64,000 nucleotides of DNA, taken from assembly GCF_037325665.1 (NCBI RefSeq), contig NC_090255.1:5786390-5850389 (forward strand), read 5' to 3'. Position 1 is the first letter of the stretch. The number at the start of each line of letters is the position of its first letter. This DNA comes from Littorina saxatilis (lineage: Eukaryota; Mollusca; Gastropoda; Littorinimorpha; Littorinidae). The notes beneath the pieces were generated by a model. It was given only the letters and a program-made list of their open reading frames with translations, did not search any database and was not told the origin of the DNA. Both the position numbers and the translations under genes were made by a program. Shown piece after piece: positions 30,310-40,796 of this stretch.

Positions 30310-30680
30310 CCCCCCGCGGGTTAGGGGGAAGAATTTACCCGATGCTCCCCAGCATGTCGTAAGAGGCGACTAACGGATTCTGTTTCTCCTTTTACCCTTG
30401 CTAAGTGTTTCTTGTATAGACTGAATATAGTCAATTTTGTAAAGATTTTAGTCAAGCACTATGTAAGAAATGTTAAGTCCTTTGTACTGAAAACTTGCAT
30501 TCTCCCAGTAAGGTAATATATTGTACTACGTTGCAAGCCCCTGGAGCAAATTTTTGATTAGTGCTTTTGTGAACAAGAAACAATTGACAAGTGGCTCTAT
30601 CCCATCTCCCCCCTTTCCCCGTCGCGATATAACCTTCGTGGTTGAAAACGACGTTAAACACCAAATAAAGAAAGAAAGAA
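30310..30680 (+). mobile_element. GTTAAACACC-tail SINE, near full length
   Basis: Starts CCCCCCGCGGGTTAGGGGG, with module AGCATGTCGTAAGAGGCGAC (TAACGG), middle TTGCATTCTCCCAGTAAGG, CAAGCCCCTGGAGCAA, and tail GATATAACCTTCGTGGTTG to AAATAAAGAAAG repeats. Other copies: 17365-17792, 38631-39026, 43509-44112, 63784-64000. It begins some 30 bp after the Tc1 element. Confidence 0.88.
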
Positions 30681-30965
30681 AATGTATGCTTTTATTCAGT
30701 GGAATTAATTCTAGCTTTATAATGAAAACGGCAGTTACGAACGCATCACGTGTGACACAAAAAACTCTGTGACATCAAATTCGTCCAAAGTGTGTCTTCG
30801 GTTGAATGAATGCATTTTCTGCATCTTCTGCACTTGTTGGCTTGATGATTGCAAAAGAATTAATGATTGTAACAGAGGTTGGACAAATCTAAGTGAGCGT
30901 GACAACATTCGATGCGTGCGTAACGCTGTTTTCAACTTCATTTTTGGGGGTCTCAAACACAAAGG

Positions 30966-31680
30966 AAACAAGTCGCGTAAGACAAAATTACTACATTTAG
31001 TCAAGCTGTGGAACTCACAGAATGAAACAGAACGCACTGCATATATATAAATGACCGTAGTCCGCGGCTCGGGCAAAAGGCAGTGAAATTAACGAGCCTG
31101 TTTAGCGCAGTAGTGGTTTGCGCTGTGCTGTACCTCTCTTCGTTTGAACTTTCTGAACGTGTTTTTAATCCAAACATGTCATATCTTTGTTTTTGGAATC
31201 AGGAACCGACAAGGAATAAGATGAAATTGTTTTTAAACCGATTTCGGAAATTTTATTTTAATCATAATTTTTATATTTTTAATTTCCAGACCTTGTTTTT
31301 AATCCGAATATAACATATCTATATGTTTTTGGAATCAGAAAATGATGAAGAATAAGATGAATGTAATTTTCGATCACTTTATAAAAAATAATTTTAATTA
31401 CAATTTTCAGATTTTTAATGACCAAAGTCATTAATTAATTTTTAAGCCTCCAAGCTGAAATACAATACCAAAGTCCGGCCTTCGTCGAAGATTGCTTGGC
31501 CAAAATTTCAATCAATTTTATTAAAAAAATGAGGGTGTGACTCAACTTTTACAAAAAGCCGGATATGTCGTCATCAAAGACATTTATCGAAAAAATGAAG
31601 AAAAAAAATCTGGGGATATCATACCCAGGAACTCTCATGTCAAATTTCATGAAGATCGGTTCAGTAGTTTAGTCTGAATC

Positions 31681-31728
<48 letters not shown>

Positions 31729-31799
31729 ACGACCTTTGTCTCGATTCCCCCTCTATGTTTAAACATTTAGTCAAAACTTGACTCGACTAAATGTAAAAA
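30966..31799 (-). mobile_element. ATTTAGTCAAG-family element, full length, inverted
   Basis: Reverse-complement copy of the 23266-24146 family: AAACAAGTCGCGTAAG... at the left end and ...ACATTTAGTC/AAAACTTGAC with TAAATGTAAAAA at the right, including the (CA)n run at 31686-31729. The CRE-like word of other copies is altered here (GTCGTCATC). Peptides read through it are not genes. Confidence 0.85.
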
Positions 31800-31914
31800 C
31801 ATTTGCACAGGAATGAACCTTTATCGTTTCACAAAGTGACTTTTCAACAAATCATCCAAGATCAACTTATCGTGTAAATGAACTATAGCTTCCAATATAT
31901 GTACCGATCCTGTT

Positions 31915-31970
31915 ACCGCCCTGATATGGCCTCTCGTGGTCGGCTGGGCATTAAGCAAACAAACAAACAA
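31915..31970 (+). mobile_element. 56-bp SINE tail-only insertion with 12-bp target-site duplication
   Basis: ACCGATCCTGTT at 31903-31914 and ACCGAACCTGTT at 31971-31982 (one mismatch) bound ACCGCCCTGATATGGCC to (AAAC)n, the tail of the tRNA SINE at 22052. Confidence 0.88.
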
Positions 31971-31989
31971 ACCGAACCTGTTCCTATCT

Positions 31990-32065
31990 TTCTTACACAT
32001 TTGCTTCTGTGAAAATTTCATTTTAAGTGACCGACCTAAGAATTCACCAGCTTTGGAGAATGACT
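31990..32065. repeat. segmental duplication, unit 2, intron segment before last exon
   Basis: CACATTTGCTTCTGTGAAAA through CACCAGCTTTGGAGAATGAC matches 19712-19795 just upstream of gene A's last exon. The continuation (TTGACACATCTGGAGATTCTGGTTGTG) resumes only at 33939, so the 1.87 kb between is an insertion. Confidence 0.9.
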
Positions 32066-33938
32066 CATATATGTATACCGAGCAACAAAAGAAACGCGAA
32101 GAAATTCTGCAATGTTTGATTGACAAAATCCCGAACAATTATGGAGTTAGAATTATCAAATCACAAAATTTTGATGAGGGCATGTTTGACCTAGCTGTTG
32201 CGTGATTATTTTGATGCTGCGACTGTTTCAACACACGGGACAAGTAGGTTTAACGTTGACGAAGTTTTGGAGGTCTCGCTCAGTCAGCCTTCATCGCGCT
32301 CTCTGGCCACTGATCAGACACTGGTTGCTTCCTATGATGTTCCTGGTAGTGTCAGCAGCTGAATTGAATCGATGTCGAAGACGTTGTGGCAGGAAATTGT
32401 GATCTTGTCTTATTAAGAAGTGCCAGCAGCGGCTGCACTTCCTGAGACAGTTGCGCAAGTTCCGTATGTCACAGCAAATCATGACGCAGTTCTATCGCGC
32501 AGTCGTTGAGAGCACCCTGTGTTTTTCTATCACGGTCTGGTATGGCAGCACCACTGAGAAAGAGAAACAGCTACTGGAGAGCATTGTGCGGACAGCCTCC
32601 AAGGTCGCGGGCTGTGACTTCCCTTCCGTTGCCTCTATTTTTGAGTTGCGCTCAGGTCGAAAAGCAGGAAAGATTGTTCGCGACCCCTCCCACCCGGCAA
32701 ACCACTTCTTCGAGCCTCTTCCATCTGGTAGGCGCTACAGAGCTTTGAAAGCCAGAACTAGTCGCTTTCGCTCTAGCTTCATCCCCCATGCTGTACTGAC
32801 AACTCCTGTAGAGAAGACGTTGTAATATACTGTAGTTATAGGATTAGGGGGGGGGGGGTCTTTTGTTACTTAGTCCTTTCACTGCATTCCATTACTGTTC
32901 TCATAACTTGTGATAGTGGAAGTATGTGCAATGTGGAATGGTCCTTATTTTTTAGGTGCTTGAGTAGTTCTGTGATGGTAGTAGTTTTGTGCAATGTGAC
33001 TCTAGGTTCAGGTGCTTGAGTAGATCTGTGATAGTCTGTTAATACTGTTGTTTTAAACTGTCTAACTGGCTAGATTATGATTATATAATTTTATGTGATG
33101 ATCTGACTAAATGATAATAATTACGTATACTACTTACTTTTAAATGGATTATAATTTTTAGGTATTGTTCTAGTATTCACTAATGTTGCATTGATATTAC
33201 TGGCACCCCTTTTAAACTGATATGGTTTTTACCTTTACAAGGCGACGATGTGGATTTGTGATGTAGATATGTGACTGGTTATGTGTGAGTATGTAAATAA
33301 TTGTGTGGGTGTGTGTGTGTGTGAGTTGTGTCTGTATGTACATGGCAGTGTAATGTACGTATGTATGCATGCATGGTGATGTGTGTCTGCATATGTGTCT
33401 GGTTGGTTTTTATTTTATTTTTACCGTGCCGTGCCAAGATGAAATCCTTTTGCAAAATTGGTGAATAAATATCTTGTATCTTGTATCTTGCATCTTGTAA
33501 CTTGTATTGGGGTAATGCGAAAAAATCCACCGCGTTGCATAACTGCAGTGCTTCCAATGTCACCAGAACATTGCAGAAGGTGATAAACTGTTGACATATG
33601 CACGTTTAAATCACATGTCAGCGGTTCTGGATCACCCCCAGCTTTAAATCGACCTGGCATTTTGGTGGTGTCAATCTTGGCATCCTGGCTGTTTCAAAAG
33701 TGAGACTGACAGCAAGCGTGCCATGGTCTCTTTTGATTGCTAATGCATTAGTGAACACATCTCACACATCTCAAACCTGCTTGTCCGGTGTGTTAAAACA
33801 GTCACAGCATCAAAATAATCACACAAAGGCAAGGTCAAACATGCCTTCATTAAACTTTTCTGGTTTAATAATTTTAACTCTATAACTGTTGGAGATTTTG
33901 TCAATCAAACAATGACGAATTTTTTTGCGTTTCTTATT
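32066..33938 (-). mobile_element. Tc1-like transposon remnant with ~170-bp terminal inverted repeats, split by a LINE
   Basis: The left arm (about 32088-32255: AAGAAACGCGAAGAAATTCT, TGTTTGATTGACAAAATC, GATTATTTTGATGCTG) is the inverted copy of the right arm (about 33773-33937). On the minus strand at about 33520-33660, 'MPGRFKAGGDPEPLTCDLNV' with 'HMSTVYHLLQCSGDIGST' is the Tc1 N-terminal helix-turn-helix. The catalytic domain is missing, replaced by a LINE fragment. The empty site is seen in unit 1 (ACTCATGTATTGACACAACT near 19788). Both arms also read open in one frame, by chance or because they once encoded something. Confidence 0.75.
32400..33510 (+). mobile_element. LINE 3' portion (RT C-terminus plus 3' UTR) with (ATCTTGT)n tail
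   Basis: The reading from about 32403 gives 'IKKCQQRLHFLRQLRKFRMS', 'QFYRAVVESTLCFSITVWYG', 'SIVRTASKVAGCDFPSVAS' and 'HPANHFFEPLPSGRRYRALK', ending at 32823-32825. This is the post-polymerase C-terminus typical of fish- and mollusc-type LINEs. The 3' UTR contains a G-run near 32851 and ends in ATATCTTGTATCTTGTATCT. It is 5'-truncated and inserted in the Tc1-like remnant. Confidence 0.8.
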
Positions 33939-34024
33939 GACACATCTGGAGATTCTGGTTGTGTTGCTTTTTTCATTGTGACACACAGGGATTACACAAA
34001 AATTATGTGCCTCTCTTTCAGCAG

Positions 34025-36240
34025 TTGAAGTCAAGACAGAGCCATTCCCAGCTATGACCGAGACGAGCAATTCAGCAGCTGAAGTCAAGACAGAGGCATT
34101 CCCAGCTTTGACCGAGACGAGCAATTCAGCAGCTGAAGTGAAGACAGAGGCATTCCCAGCTGTGACCGAGACGAACAGTTCAGCAGCTGAAGTCAAGACA
34201 GAGGCATTCGCAGCTGTGACCGAGACGAGCATTTCAGCAGCTGAAGTGAAGACAGAGGCATTCCCAGCTGTGACCGAGACGAGCAGTTCAGCAGCTGAAG
34301 TCAAGACAGAGGCATTCCCAGCTTTGACCGAGACGAGCAATTCAGCAGCTGAAGTGAAGACAGAGGCATTCCCAGCTGTGACCGAGACGAGCAGTTCAGC
34401 AGCTGAAGCGAAGACAGAGGCATTCCCAGCTGTGACCGAGACGAGCATTTCAGCAGCTGAAGTGAAGACAGAGGCATTCCCAGCTGTGACTGAGACGAGC
34501 AATTCAGCAGCTGAAGTGAAGACAGAGGCATTCCCAGCTGTGACCGAGACGAGCAGTTCAGCAGCTGAAGTCAAGACAGAGGTATTCCCAGCTGTGACCG
34601 AGACGAGCATTTCAGCAGCTGAAGTGAAGACAGAGGCATTCCCAGCTGTGACCGAGACGAGCAGTTCAGCAGCTGAAGTGAAGACAGAGGCATTCCCAGC
34701 TTTGACCGAGACGAGCAGTTCAGCAGCTGAAGTGAAGACAGAGGCATTCCCAGCTGTGACCGAGACGAGCATTTCAGCAGCTGAAGTGAAGACAGAGGCA
34801 TTCCCAGCTGTGACTGAGACGAGCAATTCAGCAGCTGAAGTCAAGACAGAGGCATTCCCAGCTTTGACTGAGACGAGCAGTTCAGATGCTGAAGACAGCC
34901 GTGCTACAAGTTTGTGTGAGCGTGGCGCGAGTATTGTTTCTGGCGATGTGAAAGATGAACAGGACAGGAAACCAGACGTTGCATTCTCTCCTGTGCCTAC
35001 AGGCTGTGATTGCCAAGTGCAAGTCAAACAAGAGCCAGTAGACTCAGCACAAAACGTCGAGAGTATGGAACACAGTGACTTGAAATCCACTGACACGTTC
35101 GGCTGTGAGATAGCAAGAGTGAAATCAATTGAGGTGGAAACATGTTCAGCTACTGCAGGTACATCTGTGGTCTCTTCAAATAAGACAAAGAGATCACTGG
35201 ACAAAGAGACAAGCCACAATACCAAGGACAAAGGAGCAATGCTCAGAACACCCATCATTACACGTAGTAGAGCTTTAGTGAAAGAAGGAAGTAACGATTT
35301 AGATGGGTCTATGCGTGGAGCAAAATTTGCTTGCAAAAATAGTTTGAAGAGCTACTTGTTGACACATACACGAGAAAAGCCACATGCCTACCCACAATGT
35401 TCAGCAACATTTGCCCAGAAACCTCATTTAGAGAGTCACATGTTAACACATACTGGAGAAAAGCCTCATGTTTGCCCTCATTGTACAGCAAAATGTTCTC
35501 GGAAAGGAAATTTAAAGACCCACATGTTAATGCATACTGGAGAAAAGTCACATGTCTGCCCTCATTGTACAGCCAAATTTGCTCGTAAAGGGAGTTTAAA
35601 GATCCACATGTTAACTCATACAGGAGAAAAGCCACATGTCTGCCCTCAATGTACAGCCAAATATGCTCGTAAAGGGAGTTTAAAGATCCACGTGTTAACT
35701 CATACTGGAGAAAGGCCACATGTCTGCCCTCATTGTACAGCCAAATTTGCTCATATACAGAGTTTAAAGATCCACATGTTAAGGCATACTGGAGAAAAGC
35801 CACATGCCTGCCCTCATTGTACAGCCAAATTTGCTCATACAGCGAGTTTAAAGATCCACATGTTGACTCATACCAGAGAAAAGTCACATGTCTGCCCTCA
35901 TTGTACAGCAGTATTTGCTCATAAAGGGCATTTAAAGATTCACATGTTAACTCATACTGGAGAAAAGCCACATGTCTGCCCTCAGTGTACAGCAAAATTT
36001 GCTCGTAAAGGAAATTTAAAGAGCCACATGTTAACGCATACTGGAGAAAAGCCACATTCCTGCCCACGATGTTCAGCAAAATTTGCACTTAAACGGAGTT
36101 TAAAGAGCCACATGTTAACGCATACTGGAGAAAAGCCACATACCTGCCCAAGATGTTCAGCAAAATTTGCTCGTAAATGGAGTTTAAAGGGCCACATGTT
36201 AACGCATATGGGAGAAAAGCCACGACCTCCAAAAAGCTGA
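34025..36240 (+). CDS. zinc-finger gene B, last exon (SUMO-motif array plus C2H2 fingers)
   Basis: Acceptor CTCTCTTTCAGC|AG ends at 34024. The exon is phase 1 and gives 737 residues to the stop at 36238-36240. It starts with an 'EVKTEPFPA' unit, then 15 full 18-residue repeats (TETSNSAAEVKTEAFPAV type) and a partial one. A unique region follows (about 'SRATSLCERGAS' to 'KEGSNDLDGS') with another psi-K-x-E site, 'QVKQEPVDS'. A degenerate finger ('AYPQCSATFAQ', first Cys lost) precedes nine canonical C2H2 fingers with HTGEKP-type linkers ('VCPHCTAKFARKGSLKIH' and so on). Presumed contact residues at -1/2/3/6 are RGNT, RGSI, RGSI, HQSI, HASI, HGHI, RGNS, LRSS and RWSG. The frame is intact over 2.2 kb, so this is the likely functional member: a nuclear sequence-specific transcription factor. 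Its exon 1 was not found in unit 2; gene A's exon 1 would be phase-compatible. Confidence 0.85.
34030..34900 (+). repeat. 54-bp coding minisatellite, gene B (about 16 units)
   Basis: Tandem 54-bp units with the fourth or fifth residue alternating Asn, Ser and Ile and Val/Leu at the end. One unit has AKTE instead of VKTE. Higher-order order (Asn-Ser-Ile patterns repeated) suggests expansion by blocks of several units. Confidence 0.95.
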
Positions 36241-36600
36241 GATAATCAAATATTACAATGGAGGTGAATTTACAGAGGTTATGAATATGAAAAGAAAATC
36301 TAAAAAATAAGATCTTAAAGAGGAGGGAGTCTTATATTGGAGGTCTTAAAAGGGGGGTTCAGGGGTGGGATCTCTTCCGTCCCTGACGGATTTCCGTCCC
36401 AGGAAGAATATTGGCATTTTTTTTTTATACCTTTTTTTGTTAATCCCTGGCAGCTGCTGTTTACACTCCGTTCTGTGAACAGGTCAGCTACCTTTCACCA
36501 GTGACATGTGGGGAGCAGCAATGACATGTCAACCTGGCGAATGTGGCATCTTAGTTGCTATCTATTTGAAAACTCTGCTCACCCACAACTTTATAATATA
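36241..36600. other. 3' flank of gene B
   Basis: The first 70 bp are shared with gene A's 3' flank (GATAATCAAATATTACAATGG, TATGAATATGAAAAGAAAAT). The rest is non-coding with a GTCCCTGACGGATTTCCGTCC inverted word near 36379. No AATAAA signal; an AAATAAG variant sits near 36306. Confidence 0.5.
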
Positions 36601-38199
36601 CACAAAGAAAAAAGCCAAGCACCCCCCGAATGAATTTGTGATATTAATTGAGTCAAATTTGTTTTACCATTTTTTTTCTTCGTAATGACATACATGGGTT
36701 TCCATAATAAGGTTGGGAAGTTCACGTGTCAAGATTGTGTCGCCACTGCCTGTGAGAAGCACGTGCAGCATGCAACCCATGAATGTTAAAAAGGCAGTAT
36801 GCTCACGCTGCAAATTTCTGTATTTAACATTGGGCGACGACACTTTGCAAACATTCTCTGTGAACATGGCGAGAAGACGATTATCAGAGGCGATCCGATG
36901 GCAGATTATAGGAATGCATGCTACAGGAGCATCCTTCAAAGCGATTGGTCGTCAACTTGGCTACCACTACACCGTCATCAGCCGTTTGGTACGCAAACAT
37001 CGTCAGACTGGTGCTGTGAAGGACTGTCCACAGCCAGGGCGACCCCGTGTGACGTCAGAACGTGAAGACCGAGCACTTCTCCGATTAATTCGGCGAGAGC
37101 CATTTTCAACGAGTACCGTCCTGAAACGAGCATGGCTTCCAAATCGACATCTGTCAACCAGGACCGTACGAAACCGCTTGAAAGCTGCAGGAATGGCAGC
37201 CCGAAGAGTCATTAAGCGTCCCCGACTAACAGATGACCACAAGAGAAGACGCTTGGCATGGTGTCTGGCACGGCAAAGATGGAACCTGAGAACGTGGAGG
37301 AGGATCCACTGGTCGGACGAAAGCAGATTCCTTCTCCATGTCACTGACGGCCGACTGAGGGTATGGAGGCACAGGAACACGGCCTATACACCCAGGCACA
37401 TCAGACAAACTGTTCCATTCGGTGGCGGGTCAGTCATGGTTTGGGGTTGCATTTCCCATGACTGCAAGCTAGACCTTGTCACCATACGTGGCAACCTCAC
37501 AGGTGATCAGTATATGCGACATGTCCTGGAACCTGTTGTCGTTACTCATTTTGACAACCACCCACTTGTTACAAGACCCGTGTACATGGATGATAACGCC
37601 AGGCCTCATCGATCCAGGGCAGTAGTGGACTACCTCCAGAACAACGCTGTAACAACACTCCCATGGCCGGCAATGAGTCCAGATCTTAATCCGCTGGAGC
37701 ATGTTTGGGACATCCTGGGGCGTCGTATACAAGCTCTGCAGCCTCCTGTGCAGACATTACGTGAATTGGAGGCAGCTTTGCATCGTGAGTGGTTGCAAGT
37801 GACCCGTGAACAGATCCGACGTTGGACTGGAGGGATGAGACGCAGGGTTGACGCCGTCATCCGGGCACGCGGGGGTTTCACTCGATATTGAACTTTTGAA
37901 TCGCGTATGCCGTCTGAGCACTCTCAATTACATTTTTTTCATGACACATTTACCTAAACCTGTCTCTTTCAGCTTGCAGCTCCATACTTATCAGGGGTAC
38001 TGTTTTAGGGTTAAAACGTCACTTTTTGGCAAGGTACCAAATCACGATTAAAACCAATCAAAACTGGAGTTTTCTTGTGTGATGTTATTTCCAAAGAGTT
38101 GCTCTTGTCGATAACATTTGTCAAACCGAGCTCCATACCAAAACTTTAAAAATCAGTCATTGCGAAATTGAAGGGGGGTGCTTAGCTTTTTTCTTTGTG
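36601..38199 (+). mobile_element. second Tc1-like DNA transposon, apparently complete
   Basis: TIRs CACAAAGAAAAAAGCCAAGC and the complement of CACAAAGAAAAAAGCTAAGC, both followed by ACCCCCC. TA at 36599-36600 and 38200-38201. Total 1,599 bp. It carries one intact transposase and is unrelated in TIR to the element at 28662, so it is a different family. Confidence 0.95.
36866..37891 (+). CDS. Tc1-like transposase, DD34E, intact frame
   Basis: 341 codons from 'MARRRLSEAIRWQIIGMHAT'. The frame is open further upstream to 36713, but the upstream part lacks similarity and this Met fits the family start. Helix-turn-helix 'FKAIGRQLGYHYTVISRLVR' and 'QPGRPRVTSEREDRAL' (AT-hook-like GRPR) occupy about residues 20-80. 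Catalytic Asp in 'IHWSDESRFLL', Asp in 'YMDDNARPHRSRAV' and Glu in 'SPDLNPLEHVWDILG' give DD34E. It ends 'ARGGFTRY'. No break is visible, so the protein could be active, mobilising its own element and relatives with the same TIRs. Confidence 0.95.
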   Translation: MARRRLSEAIRWQIIGMHATGASFKAIGRQLGYHYTVISRLVRKHRQTGAVKDCPQPGRPRVTSEREDRALLRLIRREPFSTSTVLKRAWLPNRHLSTRTVRNRLKAAGMAARRVIKRPRLTDDHKRRRLAWCLARQRWNLRTWRRIHWSDESRFLLHVTDGRLRVWRHRNTAYTPRHIRQTVPFGGGSVMVWGCISHDCKLDLVTIRGNLTGDQYMRHVLEPVVVTHFDNHPLVTRPVYMDDNARPHRSRAVVDYLQNNAVTTLPWPAMSPDLNPLEHVWDILGRRIQALQPPVQTLRELEAALHREWLQVTREQIRRWTGGMRRRVDAVIRARGGFTRY

Positions 38200-38271
38200 T
38201 ATATATACCCCTCTTGCAGGGATTCTCTCCTTTAGTGGTGTAGTAGAAAAAAATTTGCATTCCTGATCTGT

Positions 38272-38549
38272 AACCCCGTGATCGGGAGGTCGTGGGTTTA
38301 AACTGACCCCGGCCGGGTCATACTTTAAAATTGGCAATCTAGTGGCTGCTCCGCCTGGCGTCTGGCATTATTGGGTTAGTGCTAGGACTGATTGGTCCGG
38401 TGTCAGAATAATGTGACTGGGTGAGACATGAAGCCTGTGCTGCGACTTTTGTCTTGTGTGTGGCGCACGTTATATGTCTAAGCAGCACCGCCCTGATATG
38501 GCCCTTCGTGGTCAGCTGGGCGTTAAGCAAACAAACAAACAAAAACAAA
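38272..38549 (+). mobile_element. tRNA-derived SINE, 5'-truncated
   Basis: Begins at CCCCGTGATCGGGAGGTCGT (anticodon-arm region), has a small duplication in box B (TTTAAACTGACCCCGG), and keeps the whole body and (AAAC)n tail. Confidence 0.88.
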
Positions 38550-38628
38550 ATTGAGTCCTTTAGAAAGCTTGCAAGTGAAAAACACTTAATTTAAACATAT
38601 TTCTTTTTTAATTCAAATGATACCCCCT

Positions 38629-38630
<2 letters not shown>

Positions 38631-38661
<31 letters not shown>

Positions 38662-39026
38662 CGGGTTAGGGGGAGTTCCATATTGGTTGGGACGAGAAAG
38701 AATTTACCCGATGCTCCCCAGCATGTCGTAAGAGGCGACTAACGGATTCTGTTTCTCCTTTTACCCTTGTTAAGTGTTTCCTGTATAGAATGTAGTCAAT
38801 TTTTGTAAAGATTTTAGTCAAGCGTCCTTTGTACTGAAAACTTGCATTCTCCCAGTAAGGTCATATATTGTACTACGTTGCAAGCCCCTGGAGCAATTTT
38901 TTGATTAGTGCTTTTGTGAACAAGAAACACTTAACAAGTGGCTCTATCCCATCTCCCCCCTTTCCCCGTCGCGATATAACCTTGAACGGTTGAAAACGAC
39001 GTTAAGCACCAAATAAAGAAAGAAAT
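38631..39026 (+). mobile_element. GTTAAACACC-tail SINE with poly-C head
   Basis: A run of about 30 C (38631-38660) replaces the usual CCCCCC start before GCGGGTTAGGGGGAGTTCC. The remainder matches the family to AAATAAAGAAAGAAA. The C-run may be slippage of the original CCCCCC. Confidence 0.88.
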
Positions 39027-39049
39027 CTTGTTTCCCAAACCTCCTTCCA

Positions 39050-39307
39050 CACAAGCTACGAGTTATCGGAGAAACAATTGTATGAAGTGGGATACGGCTG
39101 TATTTTATACCTGTCTGTTTTCACGGAGTCTGATATAATAAAATGATGCAGCTCAAATTGCCGGATGCACATGAAATTAGCAGGAAAAGGCATCTGTAAA
39201 GAAAAGCAGTTTGCCCGGTTTTGTTTTTTGTTTTAAATAAAGTTCTTGTAAAAATAAAGTTTCTGCTTTCATCAGTTACACAAAATACAATCAAGACTTC
39301 TGATGCA

Positions 39308-39375
<68 letters not shown>

Positions 39376-39680
39376 ATCGTAATTTTAATTTTACTTCTCC
39401 TTTCTCTCTTTCTGGAACACATACACTTATTTGGTGGAACAGGGACATCTGAATCCTTAGTACAGCTCACTTAAAATCAAAAATGCCACTATTACAGTTC
39501 TTGGGGTTTGACATACAGTTTGGCAAGGAATTTATTTACAAGCGTACATGTTCTTCTGGGTGTACATGACCCACATCCAGGTGCACATAGTGATACACTT
39601 AAAGATCCCAAGCACGCAGAAAAAAATCTTAGGAGTTGAAAAACATGCTGTGTAAAATAAACATGAATTGTTGTTAAAGC
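39050..39680. repeat. segmental duplication, unit 3, left and TG blocks
   Basis: Aligns with unit 1 (1123-1352, 3806-4740) and unit 2 (22440-23265), with both unit 1 insertion sites empty. Contains (TG)n at 39310-39372. No gene. Confidence 0.8.
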
Positions 39681-39689
39681 AAAAAATTA

Positions 39690-39916
39690 AAAGCACATCT
39701 TTGTCACTGGACACTACCCCTTTTGCTGAGAGTGTGTGTGCTGAAACAAGAAATAATGTTGATAGATTGTACATACAATTTGCAAAAACAAATGTGCAAA
39801 AGATTAAATTTAGCAATAGAGTTGCACTAGTTTGGAACTCACTATCTCACAAAATTAAAACGGCTACTAACCTTAAAGGTCCTTGTCTAAATTTTTATAC
39901 CGAAATCGCCATTTGA
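39690..39916 (+). mobile_element. LINE reverse-transcriptase C-terminal tail fragment
   Basis: 'ETRNNVDRLYIQFAKTNVQK' and 'VALVWNSLSHKIKTATN' ending 'FYTEIAI' plus a stop is the typical end of an L2/CR1-like ORF2 (the 'WNSLP' motif). It is less than 80 codons and 5'-truncated. Confidence 0.6.
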
Positions 39917-40139
39917 CCATTACAATGCTGAGTCTATTATCTACAAATATCAACAATACACCCCCTTTCGATCAGGAAAGATGAAGCCAGTGTAGCCGTT
40001 TGAAAATTCATTGTAGTATTCCAGCGTAGTACTCATAGTAGGATATCCTTATTTGGAAAATGCCAAGCGCAAAACTCCTCTCAAATCCCGTGCATTTTGT
40101 GCGTTTAAAAAAAAAGCGTGGACAGCGCTCCAGAGTCAA

Positions 40140-40339
40140 NNNNNNNNNNNNNNNNNNNNNNNNNNNNNNNNNNNNNNNNNNNNNNNNNNNNNNNNNNNNN
40201 NNNNNNNNNNNNNNNNNNNNNNNNNNNNNNNNNNNNNNNNNNNNNNNNNNNNNNNNNNNNNNNNNNNNNNNNNNNNNNNNNNNNNNNNNNNNNNNNNNNN
40301 NNNNNNNNNNNNNNNNNNNNNNNNNNNNNNNNNNNNNNN
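40140..40339. other. assembly gap (200 N)
   Basis: Exactly 200 unknown bases. Open frames spanning it are meaningless. Sequence on both sides (39960-40480) is not part of the other units, so an unresolved insertion probably sits here. Confidence 0.99.
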
Positions 40340-40796
40340 AACTACTTGTTTGGGCGTGGCTATAAACATAGTGACATGAATTTGATTGGTCAGTATTTTT
40401 AGGCAAAGCACATGTTCTCAGCAAACAGAAAACAAAATATTGGAAGCGTGAGTCACGCTACCCAAAAATAAAATCTTTTTTTACATTATATATTTATTTC
40501 TATAACTTTTTTCCCCATGGTTCATTCATCGTCTGACATAACTTTTTAGCGAAATCTAACCATTAAATTATTGAAAAAAAGCAAAAATGTAGACGACCAC
40601 CTGTAACAGATTCAAGAACCAAACTGGACACAGAAATATTGATGAAATCAAGTTTATGTGAGTACAATGAGTGACCATTGTCACACAAGTTATACATTAT
40701 GCATGCAAATTTCAATACAGACCAATGTATCTATACGTTGTTGATGGGACGTATAAAGGCCGCGAGGCCTATCTCATTCAATGAGCTATACCTATA

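Noticed and set aside
33819-35336. 505-codon open frame on the minus strand opposite gene B
   Set aside because: It is the antisense of the 54-bp minisatellite, whose unit length (divisible by three) keeps several frames open. The plus frame has the splice acceptor, zinc fingers and conservation.
35309-36088. Minus-strand frame opposite the gene B fingers (and its counterparts opposite genes A and C)
   Set aside because: Repeat periodicity of zinc fingers (84 bp) keeps the opposite strand open; the peptide has no domain logic.
37003-37881. Minus-strand ORFs over the second Tc1 element
   Set aside because: Antisense shadows of the 341-codon transposase.
40008-40424. Open frames across 40.0-40.4 kb
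   Set aside because: They span 200 unknown bases.
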